Below are positions 24,030-32,274 of a stretch of DNA of 64,000 bases, in pieces. The position numbers were made by a program, and so were the translations under genes. Location: positions 47,519 to 111,518 of the forward strand of contig NZ_JAAGLU010000039.1 of the NCBI RefSeq assembly GCF_010550245.1. The letters are read 5' to 3'. The notes below the pieces were generated by a model. That model was not told the origin of the DNA and searched no databases. It was given only the letters and a program-made list of their open reading frames with translations. The DNA comes from Streptomyces sp. SID12501 (GTDB taxonomy: Bacteria; Actinomycetota; Actinomycetes; Streptomycetales; Streptomycetaceae). The stretch's first letter is position 1. Each line of letters starts with the position of its first letter.

Positions 24030-24845
24030 ATGATCAACGTGTCCGAACAGCACGCCCCGCGGTCCCTCATCGTCACGCTCTACGGCGCGTACGGCCGTTT
24101 CATGCCCGGCCCGGTACCCGTCGCCGAGCTGATCCGGCTCCTCGCCGCGGTCGGCGTCGACGCGCCCTCCGTACGGTCGTCCGTGTCCCGTCTGAAGCGG
24201 CGCGGCCTGCTTCTGCCGGCCCGTACGGCGCAGGGCGCGGCCGGATACGAACTCTCGCCGGAAGCACGTCAGTTGCTCGACGACGGTGACCGGCGCGTGT
24301 ACGCCGCCACCCCGCCCCCACCCGACGAGGGCTGGGTTCTCGCCGTGTTCTCCGTCCCCGAGTCGGAGCGCCAGAAGCGCCATGTCCTCCGTTCCCGACT
24401 GGCCGGACTCGGCTTCGGCGCGGCGGCCCCGGGCGTCTGGGTGGCCCCGGCGCGCCTCTACGAGGAGTCCCGTCACACTCTGGAGCGGCTGCATCTCGAC
24501 CCGTACGTCGACTTCTTCCGCGGCGAGCACCTGGGCTTCGCCGCGACGGCCGAGGCGGTCTCCCGCTGGTGGGATCTGGCCGCGATCGCCAAGGAGCACG
24601 AGGCGTTCCTCGACCGCCACGCGCGCGTGCTGCACGACTGGGAGAAGCGCGCGGACACCCCGCCCGAGGAGGCGTACCGCGACTATCTGGTGGCCCTGGA
24701 CTCCTGGCGCCACCTGCCGTACACCGATCCCGGGCTGCCCGCCCACCTGCTCCCGGCGGACTGGCCCGGCGTCCGCTCGGCGGCCGTCTTCCAGGGGCTG
24801 CACGCCCGGCTGCGGGACGCGGGGGCGACATTCGCCCGGGTGTGA
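24030..24845 (+). CDS. PaaX family transcriptional regulator
   Basis: A 271-residue PaaX-type repressor. The N-terminal winged helix includes LIVTLYGAYGRFMPGPVPVA, VGVDAPSVRSSVSRLKRRG and GYELSPEARQLLDDG. The middle domain has WVLAVFSVPESERQKRHVLR and LGFGAAAPGVWVAP; the C-terminal domain has RDYLVALDSWRHLPYTDPGLP. PaaX regulators sense aryl-CoA thioesters such as phenylacetyl-CoA and repress aromatic catabolism. Placed directly after the ligase gene, it is the natural candidate to bind the TGAC-N4/5-GTCA sites of this cluster. ATG 24030 or GTG 24039 could be the start; no strong ribosome binding site is visible. Confidence 0.9.
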   Translation: MINVSEQHAPRSLIVTLYGAYGRFMPGPVPVAELIRLLAAVGVDAPSVRSSVSRLKRRGLLLPARTAQGAAGYELSPEARQLLDDGDRRVYAATPPPPDEGWVLAVFSVPESERQKRHVLRSRLAGLGFGAAAPGVWVAPARLYEESRHTLERLHLDPYVDFFRGEHLGFAATAEAVSRWWDLAAIAKEHEAFLDRHARVLHDWEKRADTPPEEAYRDYLVALDSWRHLPYTDPGLPAHLLPADWPGVRSAAVFQGLHARLRDAGATFARV

Positions 24846-24963
24846 CCTCAGCCACACCCAGGTGTCACTCACGCAACCCTCAGGTTCCTCTTCGCCTCTT
24901 CTCAAGTTTCTTACCTAGCGTCCGGGGGGCCGCACGCGGGGAGAGAGACGAGGACTGTTGCGT

Positions 24964-25533
24964 ATGACCACCACGGCCAGGCCCACGGGACCCACCAGGG
25001 CTCGAGGGGCCACCGTCTGGCTCACCGGGCTGCCGAGCGCGGGTAAGACGACGATCGCCCAGGTGCTCGGCGACCGGCTGCGGGCCGAGGGACGCCGGGT
25101 GGAGATCCTCGACGGCGACGAGGTCCGCCGCTTCCTCTCCGCGGGCCTCGGTTTCTCCCGTGAGGACCGCAACACCAACGTCCAGCGCATCGGACTCGTC
25201 TCCGAGGTGCTCGCCCGCAACGGCGTCCTGTCGCTCGTCCCGGTGATCGCCCCGTACGCCGACAGCCGCGAGGCCGTGCGCAAACGGCACGACGCGAGCG
25301 GGACGCCGTACATCGAGGTGCATGTCGCGACCCCGGTCGAGGTGTGCGGCGAGCGGGACGTGAAGGGCCTGTACGCCCGGCAGGCGGCGGGCCGGCTGAC
25401 CGGTCTGACCGGCGTCGACGATCCGTACGAGCCGCCTGTCGACCCGGCGTTGACCCTGCGGACACAGGATCAGACCCCGGCTGAGTCCGCGGACGCCGTG
25501 TACGCGGTGCTGGCGGAGCGGGGGCTCGTGTGA
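24964..25533 (+). CDS. cysC: adenylylsulfate kinase (APS kinase)
   Basis: A 189-residue APS kinase. Walker A is WLTGLPSAGKTTIA near residues 18-31; DGDEVRRFLSAGLGFSREDR and NTNVQRIGLVSEVLARNG are the family signatures, followed by VPVIAPYADSREAVRKRH and the lid region ERDVKGLYARQAAG. It phosphorylates adenosine 5'-phosphosulfate to PAPS. I use ATG 24964; TTG 24958, nearer the GAGG, is an equally valid start. No sulfate adenylyltransferase genes adjoin it, and it interrupts an aromatic-acid cluster, which is odd for its usual cys context. Confidence 0.92.
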   Translation: MTTTARPTGPTRARGATVWLTGLPSAGKTTIAQVLGDRLRAEGRRVEILDGDEVRRFLSAGLGFSREDRNTNVQRIGLVSEVLARNGVLSLVPVIAPYADSREAVRKRHDASGTPYIEVHVATPVEVCGERDVKGLYARQAAGRLTGLTGVDDPYEPPVDPALTLRTQDQTPAESADAVYAVLAERGLV

Positions 25534-25553
25534 ACGGTTTCGGGCTTTGAGGG

Positions 25554-27860
25554 TCAGCTTCCGAGGCTGAGACGGGGTTTGGGGGCGTCCGTGCGTCCGG
25601 TGCGTGGGCGCCGGCCGCCCGCCCGGTACGGCGCCGGCCAGACGGCGCCCGGACCCTCGTACCCCTGCTCGGCCGCCGCGTGCAGGGTCCAGTTCGGGTC
25701 GTAGAGATGCGGGCGGGCCAGCGCGCACAGGTCCGTACGGCCCGCCAGGATCAGCGAGTTGACGTCGTCCCAGGACGAGATCGCGCCAACGGCGATCACG
25801 GGGGCGCCCGTCTCGTGGCGGATACGGTCCGCGAACGGCGTCTGGTACGAACGGCCGTACTCCGGACGCTCGTCGGCCACCACCTGGCCGGTCGACACGT
25901 CGACCGCGTCGGCTCCGTGGGCGACGAAGGCGCGCGCGATCCCGACGGCGTCCTCGGCCGTCGTACCGCCGTCGGCCCAGTCCGTGGCCGAGATACGGAC
26001 GGTCATGGGGCGGCCCTCCGGCCACACCTCCCGTACGGCGTCGAAGACTTCGAGGGGGAAGCGGAGGCGGGCGGCGAGCGGGCCTCCGTACACGTCCGTG
26101 CGGTGGTTGGTGAGCGGGGAAAGGAAGCCGGAGAGCAAGTAGCCGTGGGCGCAGTGGAGTTCGAGTAGATCGAAGTCGGCGTGGGCAGCTCTGCGGGCAG
26201 CTGACGTGAACTGATCGCGGATCGTGCCGAGTTCACTGATCGTCAGTTCATGCGGGGTCTGACTGCCCGGCCCGTACGGAATCGGCGACGCGGCGACCAG
26301 CGGCCAGTTGCCCTCCTCCAGCGGCTCGTCGATACCCTCCCACATCAGCTTCGTCGAGCCCTTGCGGCCGGAGTGGCCGAGCTGGATGCCGAGTGCGGTG
26401 CCGGGGGCCTGGGAGTGCACGAAGGCGGTGACGCGCTGCCAGGCCCCCGCCTGCCGGTCCGTGTAGAGCCCGGCGCAGCCCGGGGTGATGCGTCCCTCCG
26501 CGCTGACACACACCATCTCGGACATCACCAGACCGGCGCCGCCCAGTGCTCTGGCACCCAGGTGGACGAGGTGGAAGTCGCCGGGTACGCCGTCCGTGGC
26601 CGAGTACATGTCCATGGGGGACACGACGACACGGTTGCGCAGGGTCAGCCCGCGCAGCCGGAAGGGCGTGAACATCGGTGGGGTGCCGGGTGAGCAGCCG
26701 AACTCCCGCTCGACGGCGGCGGTGAAGTGCGGGTCGCGCAGCCGCAGGTTGTCGTGGGTGACGCGGCGGCTGCGGGTGAGGAGGTTGAACGCGAACTGGT
26801 GGGGCGGCTGGTCGAGGTAGCGGGGCAGGTTCTCGAACCACTCCAGACTGGCGCGGGCCGCCCGCTGGGTGGAGGCGACAACGGGCCGCCGCTCCTCCTC
26901 GTACGCCGCCAGCGCCTCGGCCGGTGTCGGCCGCTCCTCCAGACAGGCGGCAAGCGCAAGGGCGTCCTCGACGGCGAGCTTGGTGCCGGAGCCGATGGAG
27001 AAGTGGGCGGTGTGGGCGGCGTCCCCGAGGAGAACGACATTGCCGTACGACCAGCGGTCGTTGACGACCGTACGGAATGTCGTCCACGCCGACCTGTTCG
27101 CGCGCAGCGGCCGTCCGCCGAGGGCGTCCGTGAAGATCTTGGCGCAGCGGTCGACGGATGCGGCGATGCCCCCTGTCGGTTCGTTCGATTCCTCCGGTTC
27201 GTCGAAGCCCGCCGCCCGCCAGACCTCCTCCCGCATCTCGACGATCACCGTCGAGGCGTCGGCGGCGTACGGGTACCCGTGGAGCTGCATCACGCCGTGC
27301 TCGGTCTCCGCGATCTCGAAGCGGAAGGCGTCGAAGGCGAAGTCGGCGGCGAGCCAGAGGTAGCGGCAACGGTGGGTGGTCAGCCGGGGGCGGAACTCCT
27401 GGGCGTAGGCCTCGCGGGTGGTGCTGTGCACGCCGTCGGCGGCGATGACCAGGTCGTACGCCTCCGCGAGCCACTCCGGGTACGGCGCCTCCGTACGGAA
27501 GCGCAGCTCGACGCCGAGCGAGCGGCAGCGGGCGTGCAGGACCTCCAGGAGCCGGCGTCTGCCGAGGGCGGCGAAGCCGTGTCCTCCGGAGGTGTGGCGG
27601 GTGCCCCGGTGGACGATGTCGATGTCGTCCCAGCGGGTGAAGTGCTGTCGCAGGGCCTCATAGACCACTGGGTCGGCGTGCTCTATGCCGCCGAGGGTCT
27701 CGTCGGAGAGGACGACTCCGAAGCCGAAGGTGTCGTCGGGGGCGTTGCGTTCCCAGAGGGTGATCTGCCGATCGGGGCGGAGGCGTTTGAGGAGGGCGGC
27801 GGCGTAGAGGCCGCCGGGGCCGCCGCCGATAATCGCGATGCGTTGGGGGTGGCTGGTCAT
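25554..27860 (-). CDS. bifunctional aryl-CoA monooxygenase/reductase (2-aminobenzoyl-CoA monooxygenase/reductase or salicylyl-CoA 5-hydroxylase type)
   Basis: A 768-residue natural fusion. Residues about 1-385 are a group-A flavin monooxygenase: IAIIGGGPGGLYAA (FAD), VIAADGVHSTTRE (DG motif) and VLLGDAAHTAHFSIGSGTKL (GD motif). Residues about 395-755 are an Old Yellow Enzyme reductase: RNRVVVSPMDMYSATDG, LGIQLGHSGRKGS, HCAHGYLLSGFLSPLTNHRTD with YGGPLAARLRF, and VDVSTGQV. This architecture is that of 2-aminobenzoyl-CoA monooxygenase/reductase, which hydroxylates and then reduces the ring, and of salicylyl-CoA 5-hydroxylase. Start ATG 27860. Downstream of the enoyl-CoA hydratase gene on the same strand, convergent with cysC. 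The RidA, acyl-CoA dehydrogenase and hydratase neighbours favour the aminobenzoyl-CoA route. Confidence 0.93.
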   Translation of the reverse strand: MTSHPQRIAIIGGGPGGLYAAALLKRLRPDRQITLWERNAPDDTFGFGVVLSDETLGGIEHADPVVYEALRQHFTRWDDIDIVHRGTRHTSGGHGFAALGRRRLLEVLHARCRSLGVELRFRTEAPYPEWLAEAYDLVIAADGVHSTTREAYAQEFRPRLTTHRCRYLWLAADFAFDAFRFEIAETEHGVMQLHGYPYAADASTVIVEMREEVWRAAGFDEPEESNEPTGGIAASVDRCAKIFTDALGGRPLRANRSAWTTFRTVVNDRWSYGNVVLLGDAAHTAHFSIGSGTKLAVEDALALAACLEERPTPAEALAAYEEERRPVVASTQRAARASLEWFENLPRYLDQPPHQFAFNLLTRSRRVTHDNLRLRDPHFTAAVEREFGCSPGTPPMFTPFRLRGLTLRNRVVVSPMDMYSATDGVPGDFHLVHLGARALGGAGLVMSEMVCVSAEGRITPGCAGLYTDRQAGAWQRVTAFVHSQAPGTALGIQLGHSGRKGSTKLMWEGIDEPLEEGNWPLVAASPIPYGPGSQTPHELTISELGTIRDQFTSAARRAAHADFDLLELHCAHGYLLSGFLSPLTNHRTDVYGGPLAARLRFPLEVFDAVREVWPEGRPMTVRISATDWADGGTTAEDAVGIARAFVAHGADAVDVSTGQVVADERPEYGRSYQTPFADRIRHETGAPVIAVGAISSWDDVNSLILAGRTDLCALARPHLYDPNWTLHAAAEQGYEGPGAVWPAPYRAGGRRPRTGRTDAPKPRLSLGS

Positions 27861-27871
27861 GCTGGGCGGCT

Positions 27872-27916
27872 GCGGGTTCGTTGTGGCTGGTCGCGCAGTT
27901 CCCCGCGCCCCTGGGG
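27872..27916. repeat. Streptomyces-type intergenic repeat (GTCGCGCAGTTCCCCGCG family)
   Basis: The core TGGTCGCGCAGTTCCCCGCG followed by CCCCTGGGG lies in the 65-bp gap between two minus-strand genes. From general knowledge this sequence recurs in intergenic DNA of many Streptomyces. Function unknown. Confidence 0.6.
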
Positions 27917-27925
27917 TAGGCACGG

Positions 27926-28756
27926 TTACCGTCCGCTCCATTTGGGAGGGCGTTTCTCCGTGAACGCCGCGTGGAATTCCTTGTAGTCCTCGCCGTTCAT
28001 CAGGAGGGCCTGGGTGGTGGCGTCCAGTTCGACGGCTGCCGCCAGCGGCATGTCCAGTTCGGCGGTGAGGAGGGCCTTCGTCTGCGCGTACGCCAGTGCC
28101 GGGCCCTCTGCCAGGCGGTGGGCCAGCGCCTGGGCCGCCTCGTCGGCGTGGCCCTCGTCGGTGAGTTCGCTGATCAGGCCGATGCGCTCGGCCTCGGGCG
28201 CCCGCACCGGTTCGCCGAGCATCAGCAGGCGGGTCGCGTGGCCGAGTCCGACGACCCGGGGCAGCAGGTAGGCGGCGCCCATGTCGCCGCCGGAGAGGCC
28301 GACCCGGGTGAAGAGGAACGCGAAGCGCGCGGACGGGTCGGCGACGCGGAAGTCCGCGGCCAGTGCGAGAACCGCTCCGGCGCCCGCCGCCACCCCGTGC
28401 ACCGCGGCGATCACCGGGAACGGGCACTCCCGTACGGCCCGCACGACCTGCCCGGTCATCCGGTTGAAGTCGAGCAGCTGGGCGGTGTCCATGGACAGGG
28501 TGGCGCCGATGATCTCGTCCACGTCGCCGCCCGAGCAGAAGCCGCGGCCCTCGCCGGCCAGCACCAACGCCCGTACGGACCGCTCTCTGGACAGCTCGGC
28601 GAGCAGATCGCGCAGGTCGGCGTAGGCGCCGAAGGTGAGGGCGTTGAGTTTCTCGGGGCGGGCGAGGGTGACGGTGGCCACGCCGGTGGGAGCGAGGTCG
28701 AGGCGGAGGTGGTGCCAGGTGGAGGTGCGGGGGGTCGAGCCGGTGAAGGGACTCAT
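27926..28756 (-). CDS. enoyl-CoA hydratase/isomerase family protein
   Basis: A 276-residue crotonase-family enzyme. VTLARPEKLNALTFGAYADL, LAGEGRGFCSGGDVDEIIGA (oxyanion-hole strand) and AVHGVAAGAGAVLALAADFR are the family core, and the C-terminus reads NGEDYKEFHAAFTEKRPPKWSGR, typical of hydratases in aromatic-CoA pathways. GAGGAGG lies 6 nt before ATG 28756. It is the first gene of an operon with the monooxygenase/reductase (65-bp gap) and is preceded by a TGAC-N4-GTCA palindrome. Likely hydrates or opens the dearomatised ring-CoA intermediate; the exact step cannot be read from sequence. Confidence 0.92.
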   Translation of the reverse strand: MSPFTGSTPRTSTWHHLRLDLAPTGVATVTLARPEKLNALTFGAYADLRDLLAELSRERSVRALVLAGEGRGFCSGGDVDEIIGATLSMDTAQLLDFNRMTGQVVRAVRECPFPVIAAVHGVAAGAGAVLALAADFRVADPSARFAFLFTRVGLSGGDMGAAYLLPRVVGLGHATRLLMLGEPVRAPEAERIGLISELTDEGHADEAAQALAHRLAEGPALAYAQTKALLTAELDMPLAAAVELDATTQALLMNGEDYKEFHAAFTEKRPPKWSGR

Positions 28757-28812
28757 GCGCGGCCTCCTCGTCAGGCAGGGGACGGCTGTCCAACGAAGTT
28801 ATCACTCATCTG

Positions 28813-28839
28813 TGACTGTCGTCATGAGTACGCGATACG
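28813..28839. promoter_or_regulatory. TGAC-N4-GTCA palindrome before the enoyl-CoA hydratase operon
   Basis: TGACTGTCGTCA (28813-28824) is identical to 22193-22204, and CGATACG (28833-28839) follows as at 22211, but spaced 2 bp further. Flanking ACTCAT (28803-28808) and ATGAGT (28824-28829) add an outer inverted repeat. It lies 57-83 bp before the ATG at 28756. Likely operator for the cluster's PaaX-type regulator. Confidence 0.65.
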
Positions 28840-29047
28840 TCGGACGGTGACGGTCTGTTTCGGTGATCTGGTCACGTCACGAGAAGTCAATAACGCGGTA
28901 ACAGTGGGAGTGGTCGTGGGAGACGGGCCGTTGGACTGGGTAAGCCGAACGGTGAGCGGGGCCGAAAGTCCCGTGCGGCGCCCGACCAGTTCCCCTGCCG
29001 GACCTCGCCGTACCATCCCTATTGTTGAAAGCAGGACAGCCTGCTCC

Positions 29048-29500
29048 ATGAACGGAACCGCCGTGCAAGAACCCCCCGCCCCCGCCTCCTGGCGTATCGC
29101 CCTGCCGCACACCGCCGCGGCGGTGCCTGTCGCCCGCGCGCTGGTCCGCACGGCTCTGACCGAGCTGGAACATGCGGCGGCGGACTGCGACACGGCGGAA
29201 CTGCTCACCGCGGAGCTGGTGGCGAACGCCGTGGAGCACACGGCTGGGGACGCGCCGATAGAGCTGGTGGTGGAGCTGCTGCCGACCAGCTGCCAGGTCG
29301 AGGTGCACGATCCCGACCCGGCGCCGCCGGGGAATCTGACGCGGCCGTTGTCGGAGGAGCCGGATCCCTGGCAGGAACACGGTCGGGGGCTGCTGCTGAT
29401 CCGAACGCTCAGCTCGTCGTGCGGCCACCGGACCACGGACTCGGGCAAGGCGGTGTGGTTCCGGGTACCGGTGGTACCGCGTCAGTGGGGTCGGGCGTAG
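29048..29500 (+). CDS. anti-sigma/ATP-binding regulatory protein (RsbW-like HATPase)
   Basis: A 150-residue histidine-kinase-like ATPase domain protein. The N-box is LLTAELVANAVEHTAG and the G-box region is WQEHGRGLLLIRTLSSSCG with EVHDPDP between. Such stand-alone HATPases are abundant in Streptomyces and usually bind sigma or anti-sigma-antagonist partners. No partner gene adjoins. ATG 29048 was chosen as the start giving the usual short N-terminus; a longer N-terminal form is open but unlikely. The gene ends at a G-rich terminator-like repeat. Confidence 0.88.
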   Translation: MNGTAVQEPPAPASWRIALPHTAAAVPVARALVRTALTELEHAAADCDTAELLTAELVANAVEHTAGDAPIELVVELLPTSCQVEVHDPDPAPPGNLTRPLSEEPDPWQEHGRGLLLIRTLSSSCGHRTTDSGKAVWFRVPVVPRQWGRA

Positions 29501-29505
29501 ATATT

Positions 29506-29632
29506 CAGCCCGTCCGGCGTTTGAGGACGAGGCCCGTTCAGGGCCGTAGGGGGGTCTGGGGGCGCAGCCCCCAGTGGGGGTCCCCCTCTGGGGGAGGGAT
29601 GGGACGGGTAGGGGCGGCGGGGGCGAGAAACC
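29506..29632. repeat. G-rich intergenic repeat at a convergent junction, copy 1
   Basis: Begins CAGCCCGTCCGGCGTTTGAG and GACGAGGCC, then carries the hairpin CTGGGGGCGCAGCCCCCAG and a second GGGGGTCCCCC palindrome. It fills the gap between the anti-sigma-like gene (+) and arcB (-). Nearly the same block recurs at 34189-34318, and a rearranged reverse copy is at 40001-40087. Likely a bidirectional terminator. Confidence 0.8.
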
Positions 29633-29652
29633 CACGGCCGACAAAGAACCCC

Positions 29653-30660
29653 TCACCCCAGCGAAGCGACCAGCACAGCCTTGATCGTGTGCAACCGGTT
29701 CTCCGCCTCGTCGAACACCACCGAGTGCGCGGACTCGAACACCTCGTCCGTGACCTCCAGGGACTCCAGCCCGTACGTCTCGTATATCTCGCGCCCGACC
29801 TTCGTACCGAGATCATGGAACGCAGGCAGACAGTGCAGGAACTTCACGTCCGCGTTCCCCGTCGCCCGCAGCACATCCATCGTCACGGCGTAGGAAGCCA
29901 GCGCCGCGATCCGCTCGGCCCACACCGCCTTCGGCTCCCCCATCGACACCCACACGTCGGTGGCGACGAAGTCGACGCCCCGCACGCCCTCCGGCACATC
30001 CTCGGTCAGCGTCACCCGCGCACCGCTCGCCTCCGCCAGCTTCCGCGCGTCGGCGACGACATCCTCGGCGGGCCAGTAGGCCTGCGGCGCGACGATCCGT
30101 ACGTCCATGCCGAGCAGCGCGCCGGTGATCAGATAGGAGTTCCCCATGTTGAAACGGGCGTCGCCGAGGTAGGCGAAGGCGATCTCCGGCAACGGCTTGC
30201 CGCTGTGTTCGGTCATCGTCAGCACGTCGGCCAGCATCTGGGTGGGGTGCCAGTCGTCGGTCAGACCGTTGAACACCGGCACACCCGCGTACGCGGCCAG
30301 CTCCTCCACAGCCGCCTGACTGTCACCCCGGAACTCGATCCCGTCGTACATCCGCCCGAGCACCCGCGCGGTGTCCTTCACCGACTCCTTGTGCCCCATC
30401 TGCGAGCCCGACGGGTCGAGGTACGTCGTCGAGGCCCCCTGATCGGCCGCCGCGACCTCGAACGCGCAGCGCGTACGCGTCGAGGTCTTCTCGAAGATCA
30501 GCGCGATGTTCTTCCCCGCCAGGTACCTCGTCTCGGCCCCCGCCTTCTTCGCCGCCTTCAGCTCGGCGGCGAGGTCGAGCAGCCCACGGAACTCCTCCCC
30601 GGTGAAGTCCAGCTCCTTGAGGAAGTGGCGCCCGGCGAGGGCGGTCGGGACAGTCGCCAT
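29653..30660 (-). CDS. arcB: ornithine carbamoyltransferase (catabolic type)
   Basis: A 335-residue ornithine transcarbamylase. The carbamoyl-phosphate loop FEKTSTRTRCAFEVA lies near residues 56-70, HPTQMLADVLTM in the middle, and the ornithine-site HCLPAFHD near residue 270. Length and the MGHKESVKDTARVLGRMYDG segment resemble catabolic ArcB. It lies 187 bp downstream of arginine deiminase on the same strand, so in this context it would convert citrulline and phosphate to ornithine and carbamoyl phosphate. An anabolic ArgF role cannot be excluded from sequence. GGAG lies 7 nt before ATG 30660. Confidence 0.93.
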   Translation of the reverse strand: MATVPTALAGRHFLKELDFTGEEFRGLLDLAAELKAAKKAGAETRYLAGKNIALIFEKTSTRTRCAFEVAAADQGASTTYLDPSGSQMGHKESVKDTARVLGRMYDGIEFRGDSQAAVEELAAYAGVPVFNGLTDDWHPTQMLADVLTMTEHSGKPLPEIAFAYLGDARFNMGNSYLITGALLGMDVRIVAPQAYWPAEDVVADARKLAEASGARVTLTEDVPEGVRGVDFVATDVWVSMGEPKAVWAERIAALASYAVTMDVLRATGNADVKFLHCLPAFHDLGTKVGREIYETYGLESLEVTDEVFESAHSVVFDEAENRLHTIKAVLVASLG

Positions 30661-30847
30661 GGGGGCGCTCCAGGTGATCCGGCAGGGCGTACAGGACGTG
30701 GACGAATGGAAGTCTATACGACTGATTACATTTCTATGCGGCCAGGTTTTCGAGCCGACCGAGGCAACCGACTCGACCGACTCGACCGACCGGGAGGCTC
30801 GGACACCGGCAGGGACACAATCAGGGACATGGGCAAGCCGCGCCCCC

Positions 30848-32074
30848 CTACGTCACCGCGTCCCGTTCCACCGGGCAGCTCATACAGCGCGGGCCACCCC
30901 TCCCCCGCCCCAGCTCACTGCCCGGGATCTCGATCACCTCAAGGCCCTGCTTGCGCAGATGCGTGTTCGTGGTCGCGTTGCGCTCGTACGCGACGACCAC
31001 GCCCGGCTCGACGGCGAGGACGTTGCAGCCGTCGTCCCACTGCTCACGCTCGGCCGCGTGCACGTCCTGGGTCGCGGTCAGGACACGGATCTCGCTCAGC
31101 CCGAGCGCGGCGGCGATGGCACGGTGCATGTGCTCCGGCGGATGGTCGGTGACCTTCAACTCCTTGTCCCCGACGCCCGGTTCGATGGTGTACGAGCGGA
31201 GCATGCCGAGCCCGGCGTACTGGGTGAAGGTGTCCCCGTCGACCATCGTCATCACGGTGTCGAGGTGCATGAACGCGCGCCGCTTGGGCATGTCGAGCGC
31301 CACGATCGTCTCGGCCGAACCGGCGGCGAAGAGCTTGTGCGCGAGCATCTCGACCGCCTGGGGCGTGGTGCGCTCGCTCATGCCGATGAGTACGGCGCCG
31401 TTGCCGATGACGAGGACGTCCCCGCCCTCGATGGTGGAGGGATAGTCCGCCTGGCCCTCCGACCAGAGGGAGAAGGTTTCGTCACGGAAGAGCGGGTGGT
31501 GCCGGTAGATCGCCTCGAAGTGGACGGTCTCCCGCTGACGCGCCGGCCAGCGCATCGCGTTGATGGAGACGCCGTCGTAGATCCAGGCCGAGGTGTCCCG
31601 GGTGAAGAGATGGTTGGGGAGGGGACCGAGAAGGAAGTCGTCCAGGTCCATGACATGGAAGCGGACCGAGGCCGGTTCCGCGTGCGCGGCCAGGAACTCG
31701 CGCTTGGTGATGCCACCGATGAGCAGTTCGGCCAACTCGGCGGCGGCCAGGCTCTCGAAGGCAGCACGGAGATGGTCGGTGGCCAGCGGCCCGTACTCCT
31801 TCTCGTCGAAGACTCGGTCGAGTACGAGGGTGCGGGCCGCCGGGATCGCCAGGGCCTCGATGAGCAGGTCGCCGAAGAGGTGGACGGCGACGCCCCGGTC
31901 GCGCAGGACGTCGGCGAAGCCGTCGTGCTCGGCGCGCGCGCGGCGCACCCACAGGACGTCGTCGAAGAGGAGTGCGTCCTTGTTGCTGGGGGTGAGCCTT
32001 TTGAGCTCTAGATCCGGCCGGTGCAGGATGACGCGGCGCAGCCGCCCGGCCTCGGAGTCGACATGGAATCCCAT
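30848..32074 (-). CDS. arcA: arginine deiminase
   Basis: A 408-residue guanidine-modifying enzyme. It opens GFHVDSEAGRLRRVILHRPD and contains the substrate/catalytic motifs FTRDTSAWIYDGV, IEGGDVLVIGNGAVLIGMSE and FMHLDTVMTMVDGD. The catalytic Cys sits in RCMSCPVERD near the C-terminus. It converts arginine to citrulline and ammonia. AGGA lies 7 nt before ATG 32074. With arcB downstream it forms the first two steps of the arginine deiminase pathway; no carbamate kinase (arcC) or antiporter (arcD) is in the window. Confidence 0.95.
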   Translation of the reverse strand: MGFHVDSEAGRLRRVILHRPDLELKRLTPSNKDALLFDDVLWVRRARAEHDGFADVLRDRGVAVHLFGDLLIEALAIPAARTLVLDRVFDEKEYGPLATDHLRAAFESLAAAELAELLIGGITKREFLAAHAEPASVRFHVMDLDDFLLGPLPNHLFTRDTSAWIYDGVSINAMRWPARQRETVHFEAIYRHHPLFRDETFSLWSEGQADYPSTIEGGDVLVIGNGAVLIGMSERTTPQAVEMLAHKLFAAGSAETIVALDMPKRRAFMHLDTVMTMVDGDTFTQYAGLGMLRSYTIEPGVGDKELKVTDHPPEHMHRAIAAALGLSEIRVLTATQDVHAAEREQWDDGCNVLAVEPGVVVAYERNATTNTHLRKQGLEVIEIPGSELGRGRGGPRCMSCPVERDAVT

Positions 32075-32167
32075 GCCTCCATCCTGACCACTTCGCACCC
32101 TGTTCACCCGCTGGTCGGCGGTATATGTGCGATAACCCTCCCCACCCCACCTCTCCATCTCGTCCCC

Positions 32168-32198
32168 TTGACGATAAGCAGGCTGAGCGAATATCGTC
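32168..32198 (+). promoter_or_regulatory. promoter with overlapping inverted repeat
   Basis: TTGACG (32168-32173) and TATCGT (32192-32197), spaced 18 bp, form a sigma-70-type promoter toward the band-7 gene. GACGATA (32170-32176) and TATCGTC (32192-32198) are perfect 7-bp inverted arms that coincide with the -35 and -10 elements, so a dimeric regulator could compete with polymerase. Confidence 0.6.
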
Positions 32199-32274
32199 TA
32201 CATGACGACAAGGGGTGCGGGGGCGTCTGTTCGCAGACGCTCCCGCACCGGACGAGGGGATGGACGACAGGCAC

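Noticed and set aside
30767..30792. Short ACTCGACCG tandem between arcB and arcA
   Set aside because: Only two to three imperfect units; too short to call a repeat array or CRISPR.
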